Position numbers and translations under genes: made by a program | The notes under the pieces: generated by a model | What the model was told of the DNA's origin: nothing | Databases searched by the model: none | What the model saw: the letters and a program-made list of their open reading frames with translations, nothing else | NCBI GenBank assembly: GCA_014529385.2 | Contig: CM043971.1 | Location: forward strand, 26,453,769-26,517,768 | Direction of reading: 5' to 3' | DNA: 64,000 bases | Source: Adiantum capillus-veneris | Lineage: Eukaryota > Streptophyta > Polypodiopsida > Polypodiales > Pteridaceae | In this document: piece after piece, positions 23,577 through 34,747 of the stretch | Position numbering within the stretch: position 1 is the first letter of the stretch | How the letters are laid out: every line of letters begins with the position of its first letter

Positions 23577-24840
23577 CACACTAAAGTGGGTAGATAAGGT
23601 CCAAATTTTTCTATATTATGACAACTTATGTTTTAGACACCTTAGATAATTAGCAAGTCTACGTGAGTCCTCACCTTGCACACCTACCGATGGAAGGACT
23701 CTTTGAGGAGGATTTATTTTTTTGGAAGAAGAAAGGGCGGGGTGTGTGTGTGTGTTTCGTTTAAATCTTAAAAGACCCATTTGATATAAGTTTTGATAGC
23801 ATCATATCTTATCTTTTAAGATTTTACTATTATTTTCTCTTTGCTTAGTTGGTTGTATATGAGTAAGAGCAGATTCGCACAGGCGGGGGTGCTACCCCTG
23901 CCATGCGTGAGCAATTTTGACCTTTAATGAGTAAAAGCGGGAGCAGGTTAATACGCATACCTTTCGCTCGCTGTAGGTAGGCGGGGGTAGAGCTCACGAT
24001 TTCTAACTCTGCCGTTTTTGGCAGAGCTGAACAAGGAGGGCGGGGGTTCGCTTGCGTCAATAGGCTGGGGTTAAACCCTGCCCGTGCAGACGCACCCTTA
24101 TGCTCACATTTTGGAAAGAAAGTGACAAATTGTGATAGAGAGACTCTGAAAGAAAACAATGTTATGCATTATGCTTTTTTCTTTCTTAACGTAAAAGGCA
24201 TTCCATTTTGAAAAACTTGTTTGTTTGCTTTAAAATGCCAACGTGATCCTTGACTTTGTTTGTTTTAAAATGCCAATGCCAGCCTTTACCTTGTTTCCTA
24301 GGGTGCCATGCTATCTTCTCGTAAAGAACCATTTTCTACTATATTTTTTCCCTCCATGGGCTGCAAGTTGCCACCATTAATCTCGATCTGCAATCGGCTC
24401 AAGGCACTCAGGTGTAGGGTAAATAAAAACAAGACTTCTAGAAAAGACAATGGCATTGTTTTTGTCTATCTATACTTCCTACCCTATTCGCTCTACTTTA
24501 AAAAAGTTGCATTCCTTCAAAGATTCCAAGGTAGAAAAAAAATTTAGGCTCTGCCCCTCCCCCTCAACTTTTTGACGGCACGTCCCTCACTCCAGAGACA
24601 CCCTCGTTAGCAGCCAAATTTCATCTCGGCTTCTGATGAGAAGATGCAGATGCGCCAACCCCCCCCCCCCTCTTCAACATGAATTCTCTCACCCATGACC
24701 CATGTTATCGTTGTGCGCAAGGCGGCTCTCCCTAGCCTCGTGTATTCTCTGCGCTTGCTCCCAGCACGACCCCTTTCTCATGGATTCTTTCACCCATGTC
24801 AGCGTCTTGCTCAAGGCCACACGCCTTCAAGCCTCAAGGT
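23577..24840. other. No gene recognised
   Basis: Mixed sequence with a short (GT)n tract near 23742, a MITE-like block at 23857-24104 and a C run near 24661. A frame at 24308-24547 does not resemble a known protein. Confidence 0.5.
23857..24104. mobile_element. Possible MITE-like element
   Basis: The left side (TGAGTAAGAGCAGATTCGCA) and the reverse complement of the right side (TGAGCATAAGGGTGCGTCTG) align as imperfect terminal inverted repeats, and both continue into GC-rich GGC-GGG-CCCC segments. No coding capacity. The inverted repeat is imperfect and no target duplication was proven. Confidence 0.3.
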
Positions 24841-24891
24841 GATTGCATATGAAGACAGGCCTACCTTTCGATGACGTGCGAACTGCCATGC

Positions 24892-24892
<1 letters not shown>

Positions 24893-24939
<47 letters not shown>

Positions 24940-25061
24940 TCAAATTTGCATGCCTTCCACACAACTCACAACCATTTTCAGCTGGAGTTCACAGACGTTT
25001 TGTGAGTTGCACTCCTCATGAGAGAGAGAGAGAGATTGCTGCCTACACCCATTTGCACGCG

Positions 25062-25100
<39 letters not shown>

Positions 25101-25170
25101 CAAATTTGCATGCCTTCCACGCAACTCACAACCATTTTCGATTGGAGTTGACAGACGTTTTTGTGATTTG
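24893..25170 (+). repeat. Tandem block of GA tracts and a 90-bp unique segment
   Basis: Two copies of a unit made of a (GA)n tract followed by the segment TCAAATTTGCATGCCTTCCA and about 70 more similar bases, offset by about 165 bp. A further (GA)n tract of more than 40 bases lies at 25447-25496. Confidence 0.8.
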
Positions 25171-25442
25171 ATGCCTCATTTTTTGACCTGTTCACAAATT
25201 GCATGAAAATCGTATCACCTACTAGTATAAAAGGAGGAGGGATTCCGCCCCCTTTGACACGTGATTGCATCTCTTTGATTCGACTTGTGACTACACGATG
25301 CCACAACGATACCAAGTGAGAGAAGCAACCAAAAACCGGTGACTGTATTAGTACTATTAATAAAGCACAGAGTTTTTGACAACCCTCCTTGGTCACGTAT
25401 CGCCAACAGGGTGATCCGGCGAGTGCGGCTTGAGAGAAATGG

Positions 25443-25498
<56 letters not shown>

Positions 25499-25846
25499 CT
25501 TGCTAAGTTGCTAGCAGCTACGCATACCCAAAAAAACATTAACGCTCCGTTTTTCTCGAAAGACTGCCATCACGATCGTCTGTAAAGATTGAATAAAGAG
25601 AATGTTTTGTAGTTATATGCGAGCAGCGGCAGCGCGGCTAGGCTAGAATGGCACATTGGCACGTGTGCAAATTTTGCAGGCGTTGCCGCGTTGTACATGC
25701 GTCACGCGTCACGACTCACAGTCTCTAGTGGAATTCTGACTCTGTACGGCAGACGGGCGTCGTGATCCATAGCCGCATCTAAAACCACGGTTGTAAATGT
25801 GGGTCTGTCAAGATGGTTAATTTGGCGCCCCACCTTCCCTCTTTTC

Positions 25847-25921
25847 ACTCTCTCTCTCTCTCTCTCTCTCACGCACACACACACACACAGACACACAGAC
25901 ACACACACACACACACAAACA
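25847..25921 (+). repeat. (CT)n-(CA)n microsatellite in the leader of the transporter gene
   Basis: About 28 bases of CT repeats run straight into about 50 bases of CA repeats, ending 36 bp before the start codon at 25957. CT-rich leaders are common in plant genes and may affect expression; that role is inference. Confidence 0.8.
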
Positions 25922-25956
25922 CCAGTTCGTATCAACTCAGTTTGGCCTCATCAATC

Positions 25957-27605
25957 ATGGCAAGCTTGCCCACCACCTTCCCAGCGAAGCGAGCAGTTTT
26001 TGTACAGAAATGGGCGGGCTTCGTTTCCGCTATCTGGCTCACAATTTTCTCTGGATGTTATGTGTTTCCCAACTACTCTTCGGCTCTCAAACAGGTGCTA
26101 GGCATCAACCAGAAGCTCCTCAATGGCATCAGCATTGCCGAAGATGTCGGTGACTCCTTCGGTGGCATCATTGCTGGCATCCTCAGCAACCACTTCCCTG
26201 TCTGGGCCCTCTTCTGCATTTCGGCTTCTACTGCGTTTCTTGGGTACGGCGTAGAGTGGCTAGTTGTCTCTCAAAGCATCAGCCCTCTGCCATATTGGGT
26301 GGTAAGCATGGTTCCTGCAATACACTTATCTGAGTGTTTTTTCTTTGTTTACATTTGAATGTCTTTCACACACACATTTATGTGCCCAATTCTACAATAA
26401 TCCCATGGACTAGCATTTATAGCGATATTTTATGCTATTTGAGGCCTGACTGAAGTTTACATGGACATGGAAATCGCAGCAAGTGCTTTTAATGCAGCTT
26501 ATGGTTTTGTTTTCTTGAATTGCAATAACGTTTTCATCATTAGATTTAACTTGATTTTGCTTACCATCCCCTTCCTCTACCTGCATGTGTAGATGATTTT
26601 GGCAGCAACGGCAGCAGGAAGCACGCCGTGCTGGATGAATGTAGCAATATTCAATGCTTCCGTACGGAACTTTATACGAAACCGTGGACCGGTTGCAGGA
26701 TTGTTTAAGGCCAACATGGGACTATCTGCAGCAGTTTTTGTCGCATTTTGTGATACACTTTTCTCAAATTCAGCCTCTGCGTATTTGCTGATGTTAACAA
26801 TCATTCCCACCACTTTTTCACTTATCTCAGCAATCTTTTTTCGGCCAGTCTCTTCTGCTGAGACGCAGGAAGAAGAGCAGGCAGAACAGACGAGCCTTCG
26901 TATCTTCAACACCATGGCCTGCGGGCTTGCTGTGTATATTGCCAGTCTTACTTTCTTACCTACAGACTTGAAGGAAAGCAATGTTTACAAAGTAATGGCA
27001 ATAGTCATCCTACTTGCCATCCTTGGAGCCCCAGCTTTGGTTCCTCTAGTACTATTGTCTGAGGTCAAGGAAACAGAGGACTTGGGCGCTAACCACAATC
27101 AAGTGGTAAGCTCTTTTGAAGAACTTGAGGTAGATGATGATGATGATGATGATGATGAGAAAGGTTCCCCTCCGTTGCATGATCACGATTGTCATGTTCT
27201 TCTTGATAAAGCAGTCTCAAACGGTTCAGGAAATAGTGCATTATGTCAACCACTGCTGGATGCGAGTGCAGATGGCAGTAGCGCTGGCAAGTTTCCAGGA
27301 AAGACGTTACCAAGCAAGCTAGCAGAATGGTCATGCTGTGGCAGGTTACCTTCTTGGTCTTTTTGGAGAGTCGAAGAGCTTGGGGAGGACAAACCAACTC
27401 TTTCTCTGTTCAAGACTTGGCACTACTACGTGCTCTACCTTTCTCTCTTTTGTGGGTGTGGATCCTGTGTAGCTTACAGCAGCAACTTAAGCCAAGTGGG
27501 ACAATCATTGGGCTACAACAACACCAACCTCTTTGCATCACTCTTCAGCTTGGGAAACTTTTCTGGCAGGCTTGCATCAGGAAACATCTCCGAGTATTTT
27601 CTCAG
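25957..27605 (+). CDS. Nodulin-like / MFS membrane transporter, 3' end missing
   Basis: Two exons can be read: 25957-26301 (115 codons from ATG) and 26593-27605. They are joined by a 291-bp intron with GT (26302) and AG (26591-26592) at its ends, in phase 0. The product belongs to the plant Nodulin-like (NFD4-like) branch of the major facilitator family, polytopic membrane proteins whose substrates are mostly unknown. Exon 1 has the family start (KWAGFVSAIWLTIFSGCYVF, YSSALKQVLGI). Exon 2 has WMNVAIFNASVRNFIRNRGP, several hydrophobic segments, an acidic loop with eight Asp encoded by a GAT repeat, and the second-half start TWHYYVLYLSLFCGCG, then SLGNFSGRLASGNISEYFLR. A donor-like AG|GTACAAG follows at 27605. 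About 452 of a usual 550-600 residues are visible; the remaining exon was not found. It may lie elsewhere or be lost. No stop or frameshift is seen. Confidence 0.85.
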
Positions 27606-28534
27606 GTACAAGTATAGATTGCTCCTTTTCAAATTGTAAGTGGACTGGAACTGAGGCCATTGGGCTGACAAAAATATCAAACAGGTTCCACTTGTTAGCA
27701 TTAATTTTTATGTGCTTCTTACTTTGTGTGAGGCCAAGGGTAGCTGGTCATGGCCCAGTGGGAACCAGCATGGGGGATTTGCTCTCCTATTATAGAAGAG
27801 GATGGCTGGGTAGCAGTGAGGGGTTCTTACCCTTTGGCCTCATACTGGTATCAGAGCTAAAGATAGTGGGGCATGGAGGCTTTTCGGGGGCCTCTCCTTG
27901 CATGCATGCATGCAAACCGTGGACCATGTGGCCGAGGAGAAGCTGTGGGAACGCTCCCTTGCACTCACACAAGCTCCATCTCAGACCTGTGCGTGAGCAG
28001 AACTCGTCTCTACAACAACCGTAGCTGAGCTCGCCATCGCCCCCTCTATCCTACTCTCCCTCTTTGCCTATGCTGCAGCCCGCCATAGCCTTGCTTGGTG
28101 GGTGGGGTGTTCACTGTTCACACTCTAGGCCTCCCTTGGTTAGCCCTTATGTTGCCAAGGGGTGGTTCTTGCCTTGCAAACGGTCACAAATTGAAGCGTA
28201 GAGGATTTGAAGCTTTGAACCCTCAAGGACTTCCAAGGTTCGGCAAGTGGAAGCACTCAAATGTTTCTTCTTGCCTAAGGAAGTTGCATGCAAGTGCGGT
28301 GGTTCTCGCTTGGAGTTTCAAGCCCTCACGAGCTCATAAGTTTGAAGCTTCCAATTCGCAAGGAATTCCAAGCTCGACAACTTGAAAATTTCGATCCTAT
28401 TGTTTGCCATTGCTCCTCTTTCCAAGGGCCCAACCCATATCCCTCCACTTTCATGGATTATAATGCTTGTCTTCATGCTTGGAGTGGAGGTCCGCAACGG
28501 AGCTGTGAAAACCACGAACTTAACAGTTGAAGTA
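27606..28534. other. Downstream of the transporter: LTR-like end and no exon found
   Basis: The expected final transporter exon is not recognisable here. TGGTATCAGAGC at 27846-27857 indicates the start of an LTR-element interior, with an LTR presumably just to the left (perhaps from about 27725). The sequence to the right has no gag or pol domain. I suggest a small non-coding LTR element, low certainty. Confidence 0.4.
27846..27857 (+). promoter_or_regulatory. Isolated primer-binding site
   Basis: Exact TGGTATCAGAGC, preceded by TCATAC. Same sequence as the primer sites of the proven LTR elements in this window. Confidence 0.6.
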
Positions 28535-28614
28535 GTTGAAGTTATCATTATAGAAGATTTAAAAGCTGTCAATTGTTGAAGTTATCATTATAGAAGATTT
28601 AAAAGCTGTCAATT
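28535..28614 (+). repeat. Perfect 40-bp tandem duplication
   Basis: A 40-bp unit starting GTTGAAGTTATCATTATAGA is present twice in direct succession with no difference seen, so it is recent. Confidence 0.95.
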
Positions 28615-28789
28615 ACCAAAGGGGTTTTCGAAGTAATTGAATATCCAAGGCCATTAAGAGCAAAGCTATCTTCAATGGCGCCTAATCAAAATACGATTAC
28701 AAGGTAGTTTTTTTCCGCTAACAGCTGCACTTGCACCATGGATTCGGATGTTAATATACATCATACTTTCGATTTTGAGCACACGTTGC

Positions 28790-29400
28790 TTGTTGGGCCT
28801 ACATTTGCTGTAATCACTTCCGATGAGCGATCGTACATAAACACAGAGATAATTGCAATCTACACACTTGGCAACACTTTTAGTACTTCAAAACAACTAA
28901 AACAACTTGGTGAGAGAGAGAAAATCCATGCGGGAACACAGGAGTAGTGGAGTTCCACCCTTGTCTCACTGGCCTCAAAGACTGGCGTCTCTTTCGGTAT
29001 TTCTTTATTATTGATTTGCCGAATTACAAACTCCGAGGGTCCAACTCTCAGAAGTTCCGTGTCCAGATACCTCCCAATAGTGGCCCAAGGATGCTTATAA
29101 ACTGTATAAGGGTTGCCAAAAGTAGAGACCCAAAATCAGCAGGTCTAAAAGCATCTTATCCCAAATCTGCCGTGAAATAGCGCCGAAAAACAAGGGAATT
29201 TGTACAGTTGCCATGTGTCAGCTGTCAACGCAGATCGCGGAGGTTCCGTACAGCTGCCCGTAAAACACGGAGAAATTTGTACTGCCAGCTGTGTCATTAT
29301 TTTTAAACTCCGGGGGGAGGGGGCTTTTAATATGGAGGCCTCATCGACAGAACTTTATAAGCTGGGCAGACTTCAGTTTCTTCTCTTTTAATAAGTTAGG
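28790..29400 (-). repeat. LTR fragment of the Gyp5 family
   Basis: Similar in order and content to the Gyp5 LTR at 44130-44735: GATAATTGCAATCTACACAC, then ACTTCAAAACA, then on the minus strand the ATAAAGAAATACCGAAAG motif (28988-29010). No internal region is attached. The right boundary is unclear. Confidence 0.45.
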
Positions 29401-29640
29401 CACCTCTGAAGGTACTCATAAGTTGGAATCCCTTTAGTTTCTTTCTCATTCTAGGTTTTAGGCCCCTCGGCCGAAATCTGCAAAACACAGCCAAGTTAGC
29501 CTTAGACTCGAAGGTTACTCAGATATCCTATTGTTATGCAGACAATCACAAATGCAGACACCACTTAGAGAGAACTGCCGTCTCCATAGAGGTTTGGACT
29601 CTGAGCAAGAGATTGGTATGGACCATATTTCTAGGGAGAG

Positions 29641-30217
29641 AGTCACAAACCAGTGACGTGGAAGCCCGGATACACACACACATACACCCCGGCTCGCAGG
29701 TCTGTGAATTGTGGAGACAGGCTGACGTGGCAGGTTCCCGGATTTCACGCTGATGGTGTTGACGTGGTTGCCGTACGGACCCTTCGCAATTTGTGGCGCA
29801 AAAGGCATTGGCAAGCTGTACGGAAATTCTAGCTTTTGTGCTGTTGAATCCTATGCAATTTTTTTGAGAAGCTTTTGGGGCAAATTGCTTTATTTTGCAA
29901 AGATTTTAAAAGAACAGCTTTTGGGGCTTTGCTTTTGGGCATCCCTTGTAATCTTTAAATTGGTGGTCTGGGTCTCACAACTCAGAGCATCTGGACGCAG
30001 AGTCTGAGAGTGAGAACCCTCCCACTCTCTTGTACTTTGAACACAGATTAATACAAAAAGAAATACCGAAAGGGGTGCCAGTCTTTGGGGCCAATATCTC
30101 TAGGCACGGAACTCCGTCGAGCCGTGTCGAATCAATTGTGAATTGTGAACTGTTTTGAAGTGAATCTTTGCTGTGTCGCGGTAGAATCTTGACTTGGAGA
30201 GTCCCAAGTTTGTTACA
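29641..30217 (+). repeat. Gyp1 LTR-A (outermost 5' LTR)
   Basis: 577 bp, full length, though it starts AGTCAC instead of TGTCAC. Ends TTGTTACA and is followed by a primer site (30219-30230). Near the end is the imperfect palindrome CTTGGAGAGTCCAAG, here with one extra C. Confidence 0.85.
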
Positions 30218-30230
30218 GTGGTATCAGAGC

Positions 30231-30392
30231 TGTAACAAACTTGGACTCTCCAAGTCAAGATTCTGCCGTGACACAACAATAGAATCTTGACTTGGAGAGT
30301 CCAAGTTTGTTACAGTGGTATCAGAGTGCCACCAATTTCTCTTCTACCGGGAAATCCGATCCTTTTCTCGTGGCACTTAGCGATTCACTTCA
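30231..30392. repeat. Scrambled LTR ends and leader of Gyp1
   Basis: 30231-30277 is the last part of the LTR in reverse; 30280-30316 is the same segment forward, giving a near-perfect 34-bp inverted repeat. Then follow a primer site (TGGTATCAGAG, about 30318) and 55-60 bp of the Gyp1 leader. The end (about 30370-30388) matches another short reversed piece of the LTR (ATTCACTTCAAAA). Confidence 0.8.
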
Positions 30393-30825
30393 AAAGAGTT
30401 TCTCACAAACTGGTGACGTGGCATAGCCCTAGACACACCTCATCAAGTGGGGCAGCAAACCGGACACACACAACAAGGGACAGTCCCGCAAAGAGCTCCA
30501 ACAAGCGGTACGGCATTTCCTGAATTTACGCCGCAAAATATGCTGGCAGGCTGTATTGCAGATTGTACGGAAATCCGCTTTTTACGACTGCTGACGTGGC
30601 ATTGCGTACGGATTTACGTTGGCTGAATTTACTTACAGCTTTTGGGATTACTTGCTTTATTTTTAACAAAGCTTTAAAAGAACAGCTTTTGGGGCTCTGC
30701 ATTTGGACATCCCTTGTAACCTGTAAATTGGTGGGCAGGGCCTCACGACTGAGAGCATCTGGACGTAGAGTCTGAGAGTGAGCGCCTGCCTACTCTCTTG
30801 TAATTTGAACACAGATTAATACAAA
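30393..30825 (+). repeat. Gyp1 LTR-B (divergent, truncated)
   Basis: About 430 bp related to the Gyp1 LTR but more divergent. It starts near TCACAAACTGGTGACGTGGC and stops at ATTAATACAAA, which is where the AAATACCGAAAGGGG motif begins in the other LTRs. LTR-C follows immediately. Confidence 0.75.
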
Positions 30826-31400
30826 TGTCACATACCAGTGATGTGGCAGCTCGGATACACACACACATACACCCCGGTTGGCAGGTCCGTGAATTGCGGA
30901 GACAGGTTGACGTGGCAGGTTCTTGGATTTCACGCTGATGGTGTTGACGTGGCTGTCATACGGACCCTCCGCAATTTGCGGTGCAAAAAGCGCGGGCTGG
31001 CTGTACGGAAATTCCAGCTTTTACGTTGCTGAATCCTACACAATTTTTTTGAGAAGCTTTTGGGGCAAATTGCTTTATTTTGCAAAGCTTTTAAAAGAAC
31101 AGCTTTTGGGGCTCTGCTTTTGGGCATCCCTTGTAATCTTTAAATTGGTGGTCAGGGTCTCACAACCCAGAGCATCTGGACGCAGAGTCTGTGAGTGAGA
31201 ACCCTCCCACTCTCTTGTACTTTGAACATAGATTAATACAAAAAGAAATACCGAAAGGGGCACCAGTCTTTGGGCCAATATCTCTAGGCACGGAACTCCG
31301 CCAGACCGTGTTGAATCAATTGTGAATTGTGAACTGTTTTGAAGTGAATCTTTGCTGTGTTGCGGTAGAATCTTGACTTGGAGAGTCCAAGTTTGTTACA
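30826..31400 (+). repeat. Gyp1 LTR-C (adjacent to gag)
   Basis: 575 bp, TGTCAC to TTACA, full length and matching 38379-38952. It is followed after one base by primer site TGGTATCAGAGC (31402-31413), then the leader and the gag start codon at 31465. Confidence 0.9.
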
Positions 31401-31464
31401 ATGGTATCAGAGCGCGGCCGATTTCTCTTCTATCGAGAAATCTGATCCTTTTCTCGTGGCACTT

Positions 31465-32322
31465 ATGGATTCCAACGAACAGTCGACTTCCTCCGCATCT
31501 AGGGATGCAGAAAGAGATCACGAAGAAGATTCTCACGAAGAGTACGGCCCACCTCGCCCTACTCAGTTGGAGATTGAAGAGATGGAACGTCGACAATTGG
31601 TTGACGATGCGACAAAGATGATGATCAATCTTGCGAAGGATCCGAAATTTGCAAAATTTCTGACTCAGACATCCTTCGACGAAGTGCACTCCCAGTGGCA
31701 GAAGGCCATAGAACCACCCCTCAAACCGGCACTCAAGAAACCTCCTACTCCGAGGATGTTTACATAGCAAGAATTGGAAGAGGTGGTTGATACACGAATT
31801 ACCCAGATTTTTGACGCGAACAACAAAGCCAAAAAGCATGACAAAAAGCAGGAGAAAAGAACTGACTTCCCGGGTTATTTGGGTCGTCAATCTACTTCTG
31901 CTTCGGCAAGAAAACAAAAGAAGCGTGTGCAATTTTAAGGAGACTCCAACTCCTCCTCTTCTTCTTCTTCTTCTTCTGACAGTTCTTCTAGCTCTTCTCA
32001 CTCGAGGAAAGAAGACAGGAAAGGGAAAAAGCGAAGGAAAAAGCAAAGCTTCGAAAAGGGCAAGAAAAAGGCAAAGAAGCCTAAGTTTCGCCCAATTTCT
32101 GACAATTCTACAGAGGACTCGTCTTCAGATAGTTTGGACTCCGACGATCATAGATTTGATGCAAAGAAGAAGAATTTTTATAAAGCCAACCAGTATAATT
32201 TTTTGGAGGATAAAAGCAAGAAAGTTCGAGAATTTAAAGAAGGTGGACAATCAATTAAATTTGACACTTTTTTCAGGATTCCGAGATGCTTCGAGGGCTT
32301 TGGCCTTCATACAACAGTTTGA
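31465..32322 (+). pseudogene. Gyp1 gag, N-terminal part
   Basis: Starts at ATG 31465 (MDSNEQSTSSASRDAERDHE), 64 bp after the LTR. The frame runs to 32322 with TAG (31765-31767) and TAA (31936-31938) inside. The protein is charged and disordered: an acidic start, a Pro-rich stretch, a run of nine Ser, then Lys-rich segments. It ends with QSIKFDTF, the lead-in to the capsid domain. The capsid continues in the +1 frame because the T run at 32265-32272 appears to have one extra base. Confidence 0.85.
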
Positions 32323-32990
32323 TATAGCTTTCTCTGGAGGGCATTACTCAGAGCACTCCAAGATTCGGAGGGCTACCTCTTACTTCAAGGGAAATGCTCG
32401 AACATGATGGTTCACTCTTCTATTGAACAAGAAAGCGCCAGTTAAATGGTTGAAATTTAAAAGGCTTTTTATTTCTTCTTGGTTGACTCGAGAGTACGAA
32501 CAAGACATACGAACTGCTTGGAATCATCTCCGGATGACGAAGAAAGATACTTTGGACGCATATTGCAAGAGATTTTGGAGCTCTTTTCTACCCGCTTCTT
32601 CATTTAAGAAGATCTCGTTTAAAGAACAGATTGAGCGGTTTAGTTGCGGATTTCCTACAGAGATCCGAGATCACTGCTTAGAACAAAAGTCAGATTCTAT
32701 TCAAGAACTGATGAGTCATGCAAAATAGGGCTCATATGAGATCATGACGCAGAGAACCGAACAAACTTCTAAAAATGAAAGTAGAAAGAAGAAGAGCCTT
32801 TAAGAACACAAAGATAAGGATGCACGACCCCGGCTCACTCTTCGGGAGAGAGCCAACTACATCAAAGAGGGGAAGTGTTTTGGATGCGGGGAACTTGGGC
32901 ACATCTCCACGAAATGCGCACATAAAGAGCAAGATGAAGAAAGGCCAGAGAGCTCGAAAGCAGCTTAGCGGAACGTGGACGAAAAGGCGA
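32265..32990 (+). pseudogene. Gyp1 capsid and zinc knuckle
   Basis: The +1 frame carries the gypsy capsid (retrotransposon gag) domain: GFRDASRALAFIQQFD, FSGGHYSEHSKIRRA, SYFKGNA, and so on to QELMSHAK. Stops in frame are TGA (32405-32407, at the WW pair) and TAG (32726-32728). After another shift comes the nucleocapsid with knuckle CFGCGELGHISTKC (32876-32917), then TAG (32966-32968). Nucleocapsid would bind the element RNA. Confidence 0.85.
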
Positions 32991-32991
32991 G

Positions 32992-34398
32992 ATGAAACCA
33001 GGACTGGTTCTTGATTGCATGGGTACTGACCCAAGCACGATTGATGAGAGTACAGAACTTTGCCGAGCTTGGGGCAAAGTGAAAGATCAAGAAGCCTTGA
33101 TTTTCTTTGATGGAGGAGCCAAGGCCAACTTCATTTCACTTGAATTGGCGGTGCGGCTCGAGATTACACCCAATCGGATGGGACCACAAGCAGAGGCAGT
33201 TCTAGCGACACCCAACAGGGACGTGGCCATTACACCTGTCATTGGCAAACTTTGGTTGCATTGTCAGGGGTATTTGGGGCACGAGGACTTCTACATAATG
33301 CCCTTGGAAGGTTGTGATGTTCTCCTGGGAGTCCCTTGGTACCATAAGAACAACGCCGTGGTCCATTATCTGGCAAAGAAAGCGACACTGACTACTGAAA
33401 AGGGCCGAACCATTGTACTTGATGTGAAACTTAAGGGCGAGTCTGCCCCTATTGTATCGGCTTCGGCCGTTTCGAAATTAATGAAATCCAATCTATTTGT
33501 TTACTCGATCTTTTTGAAAGAGTTGAATATGAACATAGGACAAATGTCTGACCTTGATAAAGAACGCCAAGATTTTCTCCACACTCATGCGGATTGCTTT
33601 TCTGAGGGCGTGCCAGGCGAGTTGCCACCAGCTCGTCCTGAGGATCATACCATCGATCTGATACCTCGAAGCACACCATCGAACCGGCCACCTTATCGTG
33701 TGAGCCGAGCCCATAATAAAGAGATTATGAACCAAGTGAAAGACCTCTTGAAAAAGGGTCTTATCCATCCGAGTACTTCACCTTATTGCTCTCCGGTGTC
33801 GTTGGTTTTGAAGAAAGACGGATCTTGGAGAATGTGCATTGACTATAGAGCTCTCAACAAAATCACCATCAAGAACAAATTTCGGATTCCTAGGATCGAT
33901 GATATTCTAGACCGACTACAGGGATCCTCTTGTTTCAGTAGGATCGATTTGAAGAGCGGATATCATATCCGAATCATGTCGGGAGATGTCTACAAGATAG
34001 CTTTTCGGACGACCTTCGGTTTATTCGATTTTTTGATGATGCCTTTTGGTCTTACCAATGCTTCAGCGACCTTTAACCGAATGATGGACAGGATTTTCAG
34101 AGAGTACAGATCTTTTGTGGACACTTTCTTTGATGGCATTATTGTCTTCTCCAAGGATGAGGCAAAACATAGAGAACATCTGCTACAGGTTTTTCAGGCA
34201 TTGCGAGATCACAAGTTGGTGATTAATGCAAAGAGGAGTGAATTTTCCTACCAGAGATACACTTTTTGGGACACATCGTCTCAACAGCAGGAGTGCAGAT
34301 GGACCCAACCAAGATTGAGACTATTCGTTATTGGCCCGATTACTACCGGCGGTTCATTAGATAGTTTGCTGAGGTTGCTTCCCCTTTGCATATCTTGA
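32992..34398 (+). pseudogene. Gyp1 protease and reverse transcriptase
   Basis: A long frame of 468 residues. The protease has FFDGGAKANFIS (33103-33138) where the related elements read F-D-P-G, and the late block DVLLGVPW. Reverse transcriptase follows with [44 protein letters not shown] and [15 protein letters not shown]. The catalytic box reads FFDGIIVFS: the second aspartate of FFDD is Gly, so this copy could not polymerise. One codon (Gln) is missing after DLKSGYH. A frameshift near 34265 ends the useful part of the frame. Confidence 0.9.
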
Positions 34399-34737
34399 CA
34401 CAGAAAGGAGTCCCTTTCTCGTGGGGACCCACAGAGGTGACTGCCTTTTAGACATTGAAAGAGAAATTGACTACTGGACTAGTTTTGACTTTGCTGGATT
34501 TGCAGAAGTCATTTGAAGTATACTGTGATGCTTGTGGTCGTAGTCTGGGTGCGGTCTTAATGCAAGAAGGCCATGTCATTGCCTACGAGAGCCGATTGTT
34601 CTCAAGGCCGGAATCGACAGCACAGATATATGAGAAAGAGCTTTTGGCGGTTATCCATGCTCTTACTCAGTGGCGACATTACCTACTCGGAGCCGATTTT
34701 ATGGTCTTCACAGATCACCGTAGTTTACGCTACTGAG
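34266..34737 (+). pseudogene. Gyp1 reverse transcriptase end and RNase H
   Basis: After the shift, the frame reads LGHIVSTAGVQMDPTKIE, then jumps from YWP to YYRRFIR. About 20 residues of the usual region (RSFLGLCSY) are therefore deleted. RNase H follows with [42 protein letters not shown] and YLLGADFMVFTDHRSLRY. TAG stops at 34362-34364 and 34449-34451. The frame breaks again at 34735. Confidence 0.88.
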
Positions 34738-34747
34738 ACTCTGCTTC

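Noticed and set aside
24843-25206. Open frames rich in Arg-Glu through the GA tracts (also 62392-62622)
   Set aside because: They are translations of (GA)n microsatellites; there is no other support.
32265-32275. Ty3-like slippery site at the gag +1 shift
   Set aside because: None of the three shift sites resembles the known Ty1 or Ty3 heptamers; only position and direction agree, so it is reported as a coincidence to test, not as a proven signal.
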